From Cryptomeria japonica (taxonomy: Eukaryota > Streptophyta > Pinopsida > Cupressales > Cupressaceae): a stretch of DNA of 64,000 nucleotides. Positions 20,861 through 34,429 of this stretch are shown piece after piece. Position 1 is the stretch's first letter; each line of letters begins with the position of its first letter. The position numbers were made by a program, and so were the translations under genes. The stretch covers positions 914,437,840 through 914,501,839 of the forward strand of contig NC_081409.1 in the NCBI RefSeq assembly GCF_030272615.1. The letters are read 5' to 3'. A model generated the notes under the pieces. The model saw only the letters and a list, made by a program, of their open reading frames with translations, was not told the origin of the DNA and made no database searches.

Positions 20861-23004
20861 ATGGGGCAACCATTGCACGAGGGGACAAGTAGCAATCCCA
20901 TGGAAGAATCAGAGGAGTTGTTCGAAGGCGAGAGGGCACTGACAAGGGACTTCACCTGCATCTTACAAGCATCAATTGAAACTTACATACGAAGGGAAGC
21001 CACGGAGGAGGACGTCCCTAAGAGCACCATGTGGAGTGCCCTTGGCGTAAGTCCGGCGGTGAACCGATTGATGAATAACCTGCCTAGCCTGTTGGCACAA
21101 GCATTTCTTGCCCTACAAACTCGCCGAGAGGACACCTACTGTGAGAACCATCGGCAACAAATTTTACAACAATTTGAAGAGAGGAGTCCACGGGAGGAGG
21201 AGGAACGTGATGGAGGCTGCCGAAGAACCTTCCACTCGATAGAACGCAGGAATTGATGCCCGTGACGCTGAACAAAGACAAATCGTGTACCGAAGGGACA
21301 AGAGGAAGACGAGAAAGAGGCAGCAGCAGCGAGGGCACAAGGTTGGAGCAACAAGTCGAAAGAAGGAGACGGCTGAAGAAAATTGTCGAGGAAGGAAGTG
21401 GAGGGAATGGCAATGATGGCTCCACTAGTGAGGGCCAAGTTTTTGTATTGATAGAAACCACTAGGAAGCAGTTGGGGGACCTTTCCCTCACGTTGGAGGA
21501 GATTGGGGACGGGAGTACAGTAGAGCCATACACGCCATTTAGAGGTGATGAGACCAGGAGAGAAAAGGAGACCGAGACCGAGAACAGAGAAGTGGGAGAT
21601 ACCGGTGCGGCCGAAGGTGTCGGGAGGACACAAGGGCACGGTAGTAGAAGCAATTTGTTCGGTTTAGGCTCATCAGATCCTGGTAGCCAGAGTAACTTGG
21701 TGGGACCCAACGTACCAAATTCCGGAGGACCAGTTTCTGGAGGACCAATTTCTGGAGGGCCAGTTTCTGGAGGGTCGAGTTCTGGAGGGCAGAGTGAGCC
21801 AAAGCCAAGGAGCATAATGGCGAACAAGCAGAAGTTGCCTAAATTCACTGGAGACGAGGAGGAAGATCTTGTCCGGCACTGTCGTACATGTGAGACGATC
21901 TAATCGGCCAATGGAGTGACCGACAAAGATGAATGGGTGGTGCAGTTTCCCGCCACCCTACGCGGGGTAGCCATCGATTGGTACTCTGATACAAACAAGA
22001 CGAAGGTAGGTACTTGGGACGAGTCAAAGAAAGCCTTTGAGACATAGTTTCGACTCCTTCGGGACGACAATGAAATCGTCGCCGAAATCTTGTGCACAAA
22101 GCAGGGGAAGAACGAGACAGTACGAGCATACAACCAACGACTCAAAGAACTGCTTGGAAAGATGGATAACCAACCCGCTGACGGATTGAAAAAGCGATGG
22201 TTCGTGGAAAGACTAAGATCCTCCCTCAGGAAGAAGATGAAGATTGTCCCTCCCACCTCGTACGAGGACGCATACAACCGAGCCATGGACCTCGAGAGCG
22301 AAGGCAAGACCTCGAAGAAGAAGGATAAATCATCGGGTGACGATGGTTCCTCTGAGAGCAACAATGACGAGGAATCAAACAAGAAAGTTCACGCTCTACA
22401 AAAGGCCATGCATAGAATGATGAGATAATTCAAAGCAATGAAGGGGAGCAGCAGTAAGAACGAAGGGGACTTGTGGTGTGCAGATTGCAAGGAAGGTCAA
22501 ACTAAGGGTACATGCCCGAAGAAAGCTTTCTGCGACATTTGTCAAGTATTGGGACACTCCACCAAGGAGTGCTCGTACAATATGAAAACAAGAAGCGCCC
22601 AAGTGCTTCTGACTCAGGAGCAACCTTCCACAGCTGCAGCAACTGCTAACCCACAGCAATTGGCCAATACCACAGCATCTTCCGGCGGGTACAAAAACAA
22701 TAGACAAGAAGGAAAAAATAACAACAATAGCAACCACCGAGTGCAGTATGATGCAAAAGGCCGCCCGATGATACAGTGTCGAGCCTGTAATGAATGGGGT
22801 CACTATGCACGCGATTGTCCCAAGGGAGACACCCCTCAGCATATGTGCCAGTGGTGCGGGCCAGGAGATCACGACAACGGGAATTGCCCGAAGTCTGGAA
22901 TAAATTTGTTAACAATTGAAAAGTCCAATGAAAGGGAGACGCTTGCCATCACTAGAGCACAAACGAAGAAGGCTACTTATCCTGAACCCGGTACAAAGAA
23001 GGAA
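20861..23004 (+). pseudogene. gag: Element E gag, broken
   Basis: It starts MGQPLHEG at 20861. After a frame change near 21250 the frame runs to 23004 with stops at 21901 (TAA), near 22047 (TAG) and 22426 (TAA), ending in TGA. A Ser-Gly-Gly-Pro repeat (15-bp unit, about 21722-21790) precedes the capsid-type domain (LPKFTGDEEEDL, later VRAYNQRLKELL, about 21830-22260). Three zinc-binding segments follow: CADC...C at ~22477, CRACNEWGHYARDC at ~22783, and CQWCGPGDHDNGNC near 22850. Gag would form the cytoplasmic virus-like particle and bind RNA. It cannot be made intact from this copy. Confidence 0.82.
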
Positions 23005-23040
23005 TGAGTACGGGCAGCCAAGGCCAATATTGAGCAGGAA

Positions 23041-26000
23041 ATGAGGAAGGAGCCCCGAGAAACCCCGACAAGTACATCTGCTAAATCCGAACAGAACATC
23101 CTTCGACAAGTGTTGCAGACCGAGGTACCCATCAAACTTCAAGACCTCCTAAACACCATGCCCAAATTAAGAGAAGCCATCACTAATGCCATAGAAGTGC
23201 TGATCCATACAGCAACACTTCACACAGAGGTGCCAGTCAACCCCTCGGCTGACCCCATATTGTTGGCGGTGAACAGCGGGAGACACCCGGCAGTGGTGGA
23301 AATGGGGATATTGGGTATGATCCTCATCGACACCATCATAAATGGAGGGTCCAGGGTGAATGTAACCCCTCGGCTGACCCCATATTGTTGGCGGTGAACA
23401 GCGGGAGACACCCGGCAGTGGTGGAAATGGGGATATTGGGTATGATCCTCATCGACACCATCATAAATGGAGGGTCCAGGGTGAATGTACTTCTCGAGGA
23501 GACTTGGCGGAAATTGGGCAAGCCAACACTATGGCCGTTGACCTTCAACTTGGTGGGTGCCGACCAACACGGTATCAAACCCATCGGGACACTCATAGCT
23601 CAACAGGTGACGATCGGCACTCAGCCCTTCGTTCTTGACTTTGTGGTGATCCCCTTGAAGAAAAAGGGCTATGACGCAATCCTTGGAAGAGGCTGGCTGA
23701 TTAAAGCCAAAGTAAACCACAACTGGAAGCAGAACACGCTATCCATGGGGAATGGGGGTCGTAAATTTATCATCAACCTCTGGACACAGATGGTGAGTGA
23801 AGAAATGGCCTCTTCTTCAGATTCGGACTCCGACAGGGATTCCGGGGTGGATGAGAACAAAAAGGAGCCGAACGACGAAGGTGTCCTGGAATTAGAAGAC
23901 TGTTTTGAGAATGAGGTAGGCTCGTTGAATGGGCTATTCCACTGGCAGATGGAGGACTATGAAGTCTTCCATCCTGCGTGCCATATGCTGCAAATTGAAG
24001 GGGAGCCAGGCAAGAAAGATGAGTTCCGGCCAGAATACAGGGAGTATAAGGAGGGAGATGCCAGAGTGAATGACGTTCCGACGTACGAGTTTGCAAAGGA
24101 TAAACCAATGCAGTACGAAGACCCCACTCTGAAGGAGACGAACCTAGGGGATGCTGCAACCCCTCGAAATATCTGGGTGGGAGATGATTGGAATCTCGTG
24201 CTGAAGGCAGCAGCCTTCAAAAATTTTATGGAATACAAGGACGTGTTCGCTTGGACCTACAAAAATCTGAAAGGAGTCCCACTCGAATTGTGTGTCCATC
24301 AGATACCGTTGGTCCCTGGAGCCCAGCCGGTACGAAAGAGGCCGTACCGCATGAATAAAAACTATGCGGCTAAGGTGAACGAAGAAATCGAATGGATTGT
24401 TGGAGGCCGGCATCATATTTCGAGTGGAGACAAGTGAGTGGGTCTCGTTGATCATGATCTCGCTGAAGGAGGCCAACCAAATCCACATCTGCGTGGATTT
24501 TAGGTGCCTCAATGCTGTCACCGTCAAGGATTTGTTCCCTATACCTTTCACAGACAGCATCCCGGAGAAGGTGGTTGGCCATGAAATGTACTCATTTCTG
24601 GGCGGCTTCTCTGGATACAATCAAATTTCGATAGCTGAGGAGGACAAGTTAAAGACCACCTTTGTTGTGGAGGATGGAGTATATGCGTACAACCGAATGC
24701 CATTCGGTTTGTGCAATGCTCCGGCAACATTTTAGAGGATAGTTCTCCACATCTTCGACAAAATGTCTGTGGAAAACTTTAAGGCCTTCTTGGATGACTG
24801 GTCTATTTTTAGTGGCGAAGACACTCACTTGGTGGCACTGTGGGAATGCATGGAGAGATGTCAAAGGGCCAGGCTGACCTTGAATCCAAAGAAATGCAGA
24901 TTTATGGTGCCGCAAGGGAAGCTGTTGGGCCATATTGTTTGCAAGGCTGGATTAAAAACTGATCCATATAACGTACGGGTAATTGTGGAGATGGAGCCAC
25001 CCATTGACGTGACAGGAGTAAAGTCCTTCCTGGGACATATAGGATATTACCGGAAGTTCATTAAGAACTTTGCTCAACTTTCATTCTCATTGGACAAGCT
25101 GACATGAAAGGGCGAACCGTACGTGTGGAGACCGACACGGGGGGAACCATTTGATGAACTCGAGAGGAGATTGGTGGCCGCACCCATTCTGGCCTATCCA
25201 AATTGGGACCGAGAATTCCACGTACATGTGGATGCCTCGAACTATGCCATTGGGGCTACGCTAGCACGGGAAGGAGGACATGGGTTGGACCACCCCATAT
25301 ATTTTGCCAGTCGCTTGCTGTCGAAAGCCGAGAAGAATTATAGTACCACCGAGAGGGAAGCCCTTGGAATGGTCTATGCCATACAAAAATTTCGGCACTA
25401 CTTCCTGGCAACACCTTTCACTTTTTATGTGGATCACCAAGCAATGATGTACCTGGTGAATAAACCCATTATTCAAGGCGGAATAAGCAGGTGGCTACTA
25501 CTCCTTCAAGAGTTCACATTCACAATAATTGTATGGCCAGGTAGGAGCCATGTGATCACGGATCAATTGTCCCAGATTAAGTCAGGAGAGCCACCTGAGG
25601 GAGTCAATGATGACTTTCCTGATGCACATCTGTTCCAAATTGCCGCACTATCTTCGTGGTATGCAAATATCGAGGAATATTTGTCTACTTCTCGGTTCCC
25701 AGCCAATATGTTACCAGGCGAGAGATGGAAATTGGTCCTGAGAAGCAGGACATTCCAGTTGATTAATAGGTTGCTATACAAAATGCGACCCAACCAAGTT
25801 CTCAAAAGGTGTGTGATGGAAGAAGAAATTCCAAGAGTGCTACGGGAAGCACACGAAGGGCCCGCAGGAGGCCACATGGGTCCAGATACCACCGCACGCA
25901 AAGTATTGTTTGTTGGACTATGGTGGCCCACCCTGTATAATGATGTGCGGGAAAGGGTGGTGGGTGATACTTGCCAGAGGGCAGGAAAACCATTGAAGCG

Positions 26001-26967
26001 GGACTTTATGCCCCTCAACCCATCCCATGCCCAAGAACTATTCGAGCGATGGGGTCTAAATTTCATTGGACCATTGAAGGCCAGCCGTGCACAACAGTGT
26101 CAATATATTGTGGTAGCCACTAAATATTTGACAAAGTGGGCAGAGGCACGGGCATTGCCAGATAACTCTACTTTGAGCACTGCAAAGTTCATTTATGAAC
26201 AAATCATTATGAGGTATGGCATCCCTATTCAATTGACAAGTGATCGAGATACGCACTTTGTGAATAACGTAGTTAAGTTGCTCACTACGGAGTTCAAGAT
26301 CTTTCATTCCCTGTCAAGCCTGTACTATCCCAGGGCCAACGGTCAGGCAGAGGCCACTAATAAAATACTGGTATCAGTGATCTATAAATCATGCGGGGTT
26401 GAACAATAAGAATGGGAAGAAAAGCTACCATCTGTACTGTGGGCGTACAGGACTACGTACAAAGTAACAAAAAGGCAGACACCCTTTCAATTGATGTACG
26501 GACAGGAGACCATTGTACCAACAAAGTTCATGGTCCCGAGTCTAAGGATAGCAATTGAGAACCGGCTAGGAAACATGGAAAGCCTGCGGGAGCGACTGTA
26601 CGCGTTGGGCAAGTTGGATGAACGAAGGATGATGGCCCAATGGGCCACCGAAGTTGCCCAACAACGACGAAAATTTTGGCATGATAAGCATATTCGACGC
26701 ATGGAGTTCCGTCCAGGTCGATGGGTGCTGAAGTACAACGGGCGGAATGAGATCAAACCTGGAAAATTCAAAGTCAGATGGCTGGGCCCATATAAAATTC
26801 GCGAAGTAGCTGCAAATGGAGCCATTCAGTTGTCCACATTGGACGACCAACCAATAAAGGAGACGATGAACGGACTGAAATTAAAAGTCTACCACCGCAG
26901 GCAGCAGCGGAATGACCCAATTCGTCCAGAGGCGGGGCCTAGCCACAGACAATTTAAAAAAAGGTAA
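23041..26967 (+). pseudogene. pol: Element E pol, broken: protease, RT, RNase H, integrase
   Basis: Protease (NGGSRVNV, ~23465-23485) is disrupted by a 125-bp tandem duplication that shifts frame. Reverse transcriptase follows from about 24300, with a frame break near 24400-24437, a stop at 24733 and FLDDW at 24787-24801 as the active site. RNase H (HVDASNYAIGATL, ~25230) and integrase (~25860-26960) follow, with stops at 25105 and 26407. The integrase zinc finger has lost its first cysteine (GDTC for CDTC) and the first catalytic Asp is Asn (WGLNFIG), while the later D (TSDRDTHF) and E (NGQAEA) remain. Only one RNase H is present and there is no chromodomain. This pol is certainly inactive. 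Confidence 0.9.
23239..23488 (+). repeat. 125-bp tandem duplication in element E protease
   Basis: The segment starting AACCCCTCGGCTGACC at 23239 repeats almost identically at 23364. 125 is not a multiple of three, so this event alone changed the frame. Near-identity of the two halves shows it is much younger than the element. Confidence 0.95.
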
Positions 26968-27029
26968 TGATTTTTTAAATCAAATAATCAAAAAATAAAT
27001 AAATGATGGATAACTCACCGTGCGTTCTT

Positions 27030-27600
27030 ATCATTAAAACAGTACGGACACTACATAAGTCGAAGAATCACACATGATGAAATCCGTACGGCCCATGATG
27101 TTCGTACGGCTCCAGAGCAAATAGTACGGTTGTCAAAACAGGAAGACTTTCGTGTGGCCACAACTAAATCAAATTCCGTACGATCAAAGGAAGGTGGAGT
27201 CGGAATCCATACGGTGGCGGGAGAGCAAAGCGAACTCCGTACGGCCGCAGGAGGAGAGGAAGACTGTACAGCCACAGGAGGAACATCGTACGTTCGGCCG
27301 TACTGAGACATCAAATCCGATTTGCAAGGGCCGTACACTAAACCCGTTCGGTCGAGCAATAATTCTGTACAGCATAACAAAGGTCAATAGGAGCAATTGT
27401 TCGTACATTTTGAAGGATGCAATCCGTACACCGACGGCAAATAAAGGAAGAAGACCATACAAAGCAATACAGTGAGCGTGGGAGGTCATACAACGCGTCG
27501 TACAGGGTATAAGGTATACAATAACATGGAGAAGAATATATCCGTGCCTGGCAATCCGTACGACAGGGAGAAGTCGTCGTACAAGGTATAGAATAATGGA
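27030..27600. repeat. CGTACG-motif array downstream of element E pol
   Basis: About 17 copies of a CCGTACGG-like palindrome, full or half (for example 27081, 27101, 27175, 27235, 27286-27305, 27329, 27421, 27555 and 27573), lie 20-70 bp apart with otherwise unrelated sequence. There is no ORF. Confidence 0.75.
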
Positions 27601-27604
27601 ATTC

Positions 27605-28710
27605 AAAAGTTTATTAAGTGTTGGTACTGGCAATTAGAACAAATTGATGGAGTTAGGAAAACCAAGACTGGGGAAGATGGACTGGCGAAAACGGTTGCAG
27701 CAGTTAGAGCAATCGTCTAAGTCAGGAAAGATGGGGGAAGCAAGCATGGCAGGTGTTGGGTCCCAAATCAACAGATTGGATAGGTTCTAAGGAAATGCCA
27801 ACTCCTATGCTCAAACCCTCCAATTGACTTAGCCAACTTATAGAGTGAACCTATTTGATTACTAACTCTCTCACTTTAGGCTCTGTAGGACCTAGGTGGG
27901 TATACCTACTCACTAGTTGTTTTCAATGACTAGTGCCTTTTATAGCAGATTAAGTATCTTGATCTGACTTCCTCCTATCTCAGAATGGCATAATTTCCTA
28001 GGATGGAGGTATAGCAGATGAGTTCAAGATTGTTGTTATAGAAACTATTTGATCTTTGTGCTTGAAATTTATATATATACACTATTGCTAACTTATTCTA
28101 GACTTCCTACTCAGCTACTTCTATTACTTTTAATGTGAAAATATGAACTGATGAGTTGTATTTTATAGATGACCAGTGCCTTTCTTTGCTGTTTGGGCCA
28201 CAGAGTCTTTATATTTCTTTAGGACTTATTGTGTAAACTTATGAGACAGTTTTTAAACCCACCCCCTCTCGGTGAGTCTGTCAGTTACTATTTCTTATGA
28301 GCTCTACTTCAATGTCTATATTGTAAAACCGCCTGAATGAATTTAACCCTAACTTTAAGAGACCATCCAAGGAAGAAATACAGGGAACAATTACAATTCG
28401 CAAGTAAATCTTTTTGATCCAATCCTACAATATGAAACACAGAATTTTACTGGAAGAACACAAATAACCTTATCTCCTTTAGATAATATCATAAGCAACT
28501 GCCTGCAGAAAATGGAGTAATCCACAATACATACGCAAAGGAAAAACGACTGATTATATTATATATATTTGCCAAAATAGTACAATGGTAAGCCTGAGGC
28601 TATAATCTACTCCTTTCTCTAATGATTCCCCCATATTACAAAAGTTCCCTCATTTATATGAGAGTATACATTTTCACCAAGCATTGTAGCTTTCATTACA
28701 TAACTATTAA
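27605..28710. other. Element E spacer; nothing recognised
   Basis: AT-rich DNA between the CGTACG array and the 3' end of the minus-strand accessory gene. I see no coding sequence or structured repeat in it. Confidence 0.4.
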
Positions 28711-30341
28711 CTAATCACTTTTGTTAACAAACTGGAAGATAAACAAATTCAGCACCCCTATGTGTTTGATGTACTTGTCATCTTTATACATTATGATATC
28801 ATTGTTTAGCTTTCTCATATCGTTTTCTGTCAGGAAATAATTGGATAGAATATGATTCACATAAGGCGACAAGTCTTTGTCTCGATCCAACTCTGCCACT
28901 GCTCGATTCTTCTCATTAACGAACTCTTGTTTCCACTGCTCTAACGACACCAACTCACCATCACTGTAAAAAGAGGGCACCTTAGGGGTATTCCCATCGT
29001 CCAACCTCTGAAGCTCTCCTCTCAATTGATTTGCAAACTCATCATGGGATTTCAAATAAGCCTCAGCTTCAGCTCTCTTACCTGGATTCATCAAACTGGT
29101 ATCATTCATCATGTCCTGCAACCGTGACCTGAGCCTTTCGTGCTCTTTCAAAGCTTTGGCTGTTCCAGTGTATGTCTTCCAGTAGTGCTTTGCAACCTGC
29201 AACACACTCTTGAATCTATGTTCAATGATCTCATGAATTAACTTGTCCATCTTTTTCTGTATCTTTTCTACTTGCCGAGATGACTTTTCGGCCCTGTTCC
29301 TCCAATATATTGCATCTGTCAAAGAATCCATAGCATCTTTGTCAACACTATATGTCATCCTGTTGTGACCATTTCACACATCGCCCCATTTAAATGGGGA
29401 CCCCCTCTTTTTGCTCGTTGTTGCTCGCCTTTCGCTCTGCTTTTTTTAGGGTTTTAGTAGTTTGTCAGTTGTCTGGATTTAGGGTCAAGCCTTAGGGTTC
29501 TGTTGACGTGTATTTTGTACACCATCATACACAGAATAAAATACCTAAGGGTATCTTATCCTCTCTTGAATAAAGCCTCTAACTGCTGAAGATTCGCATG
29601 AAGGATCAGTTAGGATGACTCCAAGGTTCCTTTTGGTAGGGTCTCTACATGTGGACAAGCTCCAGTGGTATGATGTGATTTGCTGGAATCACAAGGGGAC
29701 TTACATTGAACTTCCGATCTGCTTTGCTGGATACAGGCTCTTACTAACTTAGATTAAAAAAAATGGAAAAAGGATAAGGGCGAAGAGAGGATCTAATCCT
29801 AATACTAAGAATGTAGGAGCAATGATTTGATTTCTGATGAAACTCTAACTAGGTCTTGTTTTGACATCAATGGAACATCTACACAAGGCTAGTGCGATCT
29901 TCTAAGGAAGCTTTATGATGTTCAAATCATCACCGCAGGCATAGATACCATCCAAGTTGATGCATATCAATGAAGAAGCGACAAATTGAAATTGAGCTTA
30001 GGCTGAACGATTCCAGTTGACTACGCAAGGCAAGTCTGCAATCAACAAACTGCTAGTAGTATGGATATACGAATTCCATCATCAATCTATCACATTTCGT
30101 CCATTCATCTAATCATCTACCATCTAAGATTGAAGACTCAACAAGAAACCATGCAAATTGCAAGAAAAACGACATATTTCACCATTACTTCAATGAAAAT
30201 GGAGTTTGTTTACAATCAATGGCAACAATTTCTTGCCTTGTCCTCCTATTCTACTCTAATTGCTATTCTATCAACTATATTCTAACTCTTCCAACTATTT
30301 ACAACTCTCTCTAATCATCCTTTACAAATGAAATGTTTGGG

Positions 30342-30431
30342 CTTATATAGTGCCCACAATACAATTTGATGGCTTAGATCAATTCAAGATCAATGGCCAA
30401 GATTTTACAATAAAAACCCTAATTAGGGTTT
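30342..30431 (-). promoter_or_regulatory. Unit I promoter: palindromic telo-box and TATA box
   Basis: AAACCCTAATTAGGGTTT lies at 30414-30431 and the sense-strand TATATAAG at 30349-30342, in the same arrangement as in C, D, G and H. Confidence 0.7.
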
Positions 30432-30716
30432 GTTACAACCATTACATAACATTTAATGTTTGACCAATGATAAAATTGTATTGCTTGGACACATGTCCCT
30501 TTTAGAAAAATTGACCAATGGATAGCCAGGGTAGGTACATCGGAGTTTGTGCCACCTTCCATGAGTTAAGTACATTGAATCTGGACATGCTAAGATGGAC
30601 TTCACTGATTGGAGAAGTGATGACTAGGACGCCACCTCATTTGACACTTGTAACTTGGTAGATATTCAACTTGATGTTGTTGAGAAGCTTGCTTTAAATA
30701 ATCCATCTGGAACTAT

Positions 30717-31461
30717 TTACTTCTTCAACGAGCCCTTTGTTCTAACTCCTTGTGTCCTTGATGTGCAGGAAGATGATGTACCTCGCCTTGGAACGCTGGA
30801 TTGAAAAAGGTCGCCCATGTCCTGGCTAAGACCGTCCTGGCGAAGACCGTCCTGGATCCGGCTTGATTTTCCTTGAAGAGACCTCCATTTGATGCCTACA
30901 CAACATTTCAAAATTAGTAACATGATTTTGCAATACATAACATAAATTAGAGAGCAATTTTTTAGGAAACTTAATGATAAGTCCTTTATTAATCATTTCC
31001 TAAAAAAGACTGAGCTAAGGCAAAACAAAATGCCAAAATTCAAAATTAAGGAAATGACGATGAACAATTCAAAATCAAGACAATAACACCAATATCGCCA
31101 TACCTCAGGAGAGAGCTAACTCTAGAATGCAAAATGAGGAATTTGCCTAGGCAAAAATCAAAATTTAAAGCCTTTGACTTGATCTTGAAGGATAATGAAC
31201 GTCCTCTTTATTAATTCGCCACCCTTGGAATCTTTGATGTGTTCTTCAATGTCCTTGGCAAGTTCGCCTAACTTGAAACTTCAAGTTCGCCTCTCCTTTG
31301 GATAGTAGTTTCGCACCACCTTTGATTGAATTCGCTCCTCTTCTTGAATGATAATTTCGCCCTTCCTTTGTATGAAATTCGCTCCTCTTTTGCCTTCTCC
31401 AAGTTGCATATGAGAGATGATAAATGATGATGTGAAAATGAAATAAACACCTTCCTTTATA
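30717..31461 (-). pseudogene. Short spliced exon pair of unit I (relic of the D-type gene)
   Basis: In sense direction: TATAAAGG at 31461-31454, exon 1 ending CCTGAG at 31104, intron 31103-30896 (GT...AG) homologous to the D intron, then an exon with a duplicated 15-bp unit (GGACGGTCTTCGCCA and GGACGGTCTTAGCCA) and a tail ending KGSLKK. The D start ATG is lost, and the next ATG opens only about 19 codons. It is probably non-coding. Confidence 0.5.
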
Positions 31462-31782
31462 GGCGCTCACCTTCATATTGACCTTAGGCCGACTTTTTGC
31501 AAAATATAGCAATTAAAACGATTTTTAAATAAATAATAAAGGCCGACCTCTAAAATACCAAGCGCTCCCTTTTGATTTTTATTAAATTAATAATTAATTA
31601 TTAAATGCCTTTATTTTTAATTAATAAATTTCGATTTTTTACAAAGGCAAAAATAATTAATAAATACATACCATGCGCTATTTAAATGCTTTTAATTAAA
31701 TATCGATTTTTTTTCTAGCATTTAAATAAATTCAAAAAATGTGTTTGAGCGCCAAATTTTGAAGATGAAGGATACGTACCTC

Positions 31783-33665
31783 ATCGCCCTGGTCCCTGAC
31801 TGAGGGACAGGAGCGATCCATTACCTTGGTCATGATCCTTGCATATTTTACGTCCAAGGTGTTCATTTCTACGTTGAATTTGCCATTTTCCTTGGGATCT
31901 TCGAACTTGATTGACTTATCCTTGCGATTGAATGTCCTTTTGTGGTGATATCGCCCTGGTCCTTGTCCAAAGGACAGGAGCGATATGAGTTCCTTGGCTC
32001 ATTTGATAACACTTTTACGTTCAAAACTCTTGCATATCATCTTCAAAAGACACCTTATACCTTGTATGACCTTGCAAAACATTGACTCAACGTGATTTTT
32101 GCATGAATTAGCCAATATATTCAACATCGCTCTGGTCCCTTCCTGAGGGACAGGAGCGAACTTCATGATTTTGAGCTTGTCATTGCCTTTTTCAACTTGC
32201 CATTGTCTTCATTGGGTAAAACGTGGTCCCTTGATCCTCCTCAATCACTTGATGCGTGATAAACTTTCAAAATTCATGCCTTTATGTAAATTTCGCTCTG
32301 GTCCCTCCCTGAGGGACAGGAGTGAACTGGGAATCTTGGTGTAAATTCTTCAATGTTAGCAACCTTTGATACTTTGCGCTTGATTAGGACGCCTTAAAAT
32401 GTCTTCACCACCTTGTATTCGAACTTGGAGTGTCTTGAACTTAAAGGAACGGCATCATACTTATCATATCGCCCTGGTCCCTTGGAGAGGGACAGGAGCG
32501 ATTTTGCTCTTGTGGGCCTCATTTCACTTCATCACCTTCGAAAATTATATTCAACGGATTCGCAATGCCTCCTTTCATTCATTCATGCCTTGAGATCGGT
32601 TGAAATTTGGCGAGAAAATCATCTACAACAAAAATCGTTCTGGTCCCTTCCTGAGGGACAGGAGCGAACTTAAGCATTTTGGTCCTTTGTTGACGTTTGA
32701 TAATCTTCAATTTGTCTTCAACGGGTTCGATTGACCTCCTTTCTTGCCTTCGAACATAAAATTTGCTTGATCTTTGCCCAGATCGTACCTTATGAAGAAT
32801 TTCGCTCTGGTCCTTCAGTGAGGGACAGGAGCGAATTTGACCCTCTAGGCAAAAACTTCATCATTTCATTGTTTTTGATCAAGTCTGGATGCTCTATCAT
32901 GCTTATTTCGTCCTTCACCATGCCTTTGATGTCTCGATTCGTCCAAACAAGGTCAGGAATGGCCTAACTAAGCATTTTCGCTCTGGTCCCTTGGTGAGGG
33001 ACACGAGCGATTCGCCTTGGTCCCTTGGAGAGGGACAGGAGCGCATTTCACTCTGGACCCTTGGAGAAGGACACGAGCGAAATTTGACTTTTCGCACTCT
33101 CGATCAGGACAATTTTAATGGAATATAACATTTAAGTATAAGTTTCTTCTTTCTTATACTTTAAGTTATATTCCATATATACTTTCAGGATGTTTGAGAG
33201 TGGTTTCAGACCTCCAGGAGTTATATTGCAAAATCTAGTTTTTGGAGGTTTTTTCAGTTTCCAGACTTAGTCAAATTTCAGGATCAGGGCATTCCAGACT
33301 TAGCCAAATTTCAGGATCAGGACTTCACTCAAGCCGGACTTGCTATCCTATGTGATCCCCTGGGCGACGCTTCAAGTTATATTCATTTGATAAAATGCAC
33401 CTCTTTGGACCTTTTCACATCGTCAAGACGTTAAAATCTTGCAAGGACAAAGCAAAATTGGATTTGTAGCTCCGGTCCTTCACTGAGGGACAGGAGCGAT
33501 TTTGCTCCTGGAGGCATTTCTGTGCCCATGAAAATCTTCAATTTATATTCAATGGAAAGATCTCGCCTCTCTCCATCACTTCCAACTCGAAATTCATCTT
33601 GACCCTGCAGGAATAGTAAGATATTTGAAAACGAGCTCCCGTCCTTCACTGAGGGACAGGAGCGA
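31783..33665. repeat. Array of 12 imperfect hairpins in unit I
   Basis: Arms are TCGC(C/T)CTGGTCCC and GGGACAGGAGCGA. Copies lie near 31783, 31947, 32125, 32290, 32465, 32632, 32799, three back to back at 32975-33084, then 33467 and 33630. The usual spacing is about 165-180 bp. Seen on the minus strand the motif is the same as in unit D. Confidence 0.9.
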
Positions 33666-34429
33666 TTTAGCTCCTACAGGCCAAAATAACATGATTTTAC
33701 ACATTTTATCACTTCACAAGGCGAAAACAAATCATTTGAAATGCCTAGGATCAAAATTCAAAAAAGTCAAAATTTGGTCAAAAATATTCAATTGGACAAA
33801 AAATCACATTTCATCTTCAACACTTAGACAAATTTAAGCTCTGCATCAACATTCCAATTGAAAATTAGACCATTCTGGCGAATTCATTTCATTCAAAATT
33901 TGCATTCTAGAAAAGGAAATTCAAAAAGCTCCCAAAACCGACTGGATTTTGGTCCGAAAAGACGGTAATTAGAACCCTAAGGCTTGACCCTAAATCCAGA
34001 CAACTAACAAACTAACAAAACCCTAGAAAAAGCAAAGCGAAAACGAGCAAAACGAGCAAAAAACATGGGTCCCCATTTGCAATGGGGCGATGTGTGAAAA
34101 CGTCACAACAGGTTCCCGTTTTGACGTTTTCAGGCCAGAGTCCAGTCAGTCTTGAGAGCTTTTTTGAGCTTCCTCTCGCAGGATGCAATTTTGAATAAAG
34201 TGAATTCGCCAGAGGCTAAGTGAGTTGATCTATTTTCAATTGGAATTTTGAATGAAGAGTCTAAATTTGTCTAAGTATGAATGATGAAATTGCGAATTTT
34301 GTCCAATTGAATGATTTTGACCAAATTTTGAGTTTTTTGATATTTGATCCCGGGCATTGGAAATGACTTGCTTTTACCTTGTGAAGTGATTAAAATCCCG
34401 AAATCACGATATTTTGGCCTGTAGGAGCA

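Larger units (their letters stand above)
29501..34110 (-). mobile_element. Unit I: 4.6-kb TGTTG...CAACA unit nested in D, opposite orientation
   Basis: On the minus strand it starts TGTTGTGACG (34110) and ends CACGTCAACA (29501). GGTTC is duplicated at 29496-29500 and 34111-34115. It keeps the same order as D: 12 hairpins, TATA box (31461-31454), donor GAG|GTATGG (31103), 208-nt intron, acceptor TTGTGTAG (30896), telo-box and second TATA. Where D has its long gene, I has only a short, degenerate Arg/Ser-type exon (to about 30717). So I is a gene-less relative of D. Confidence 0.88.
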
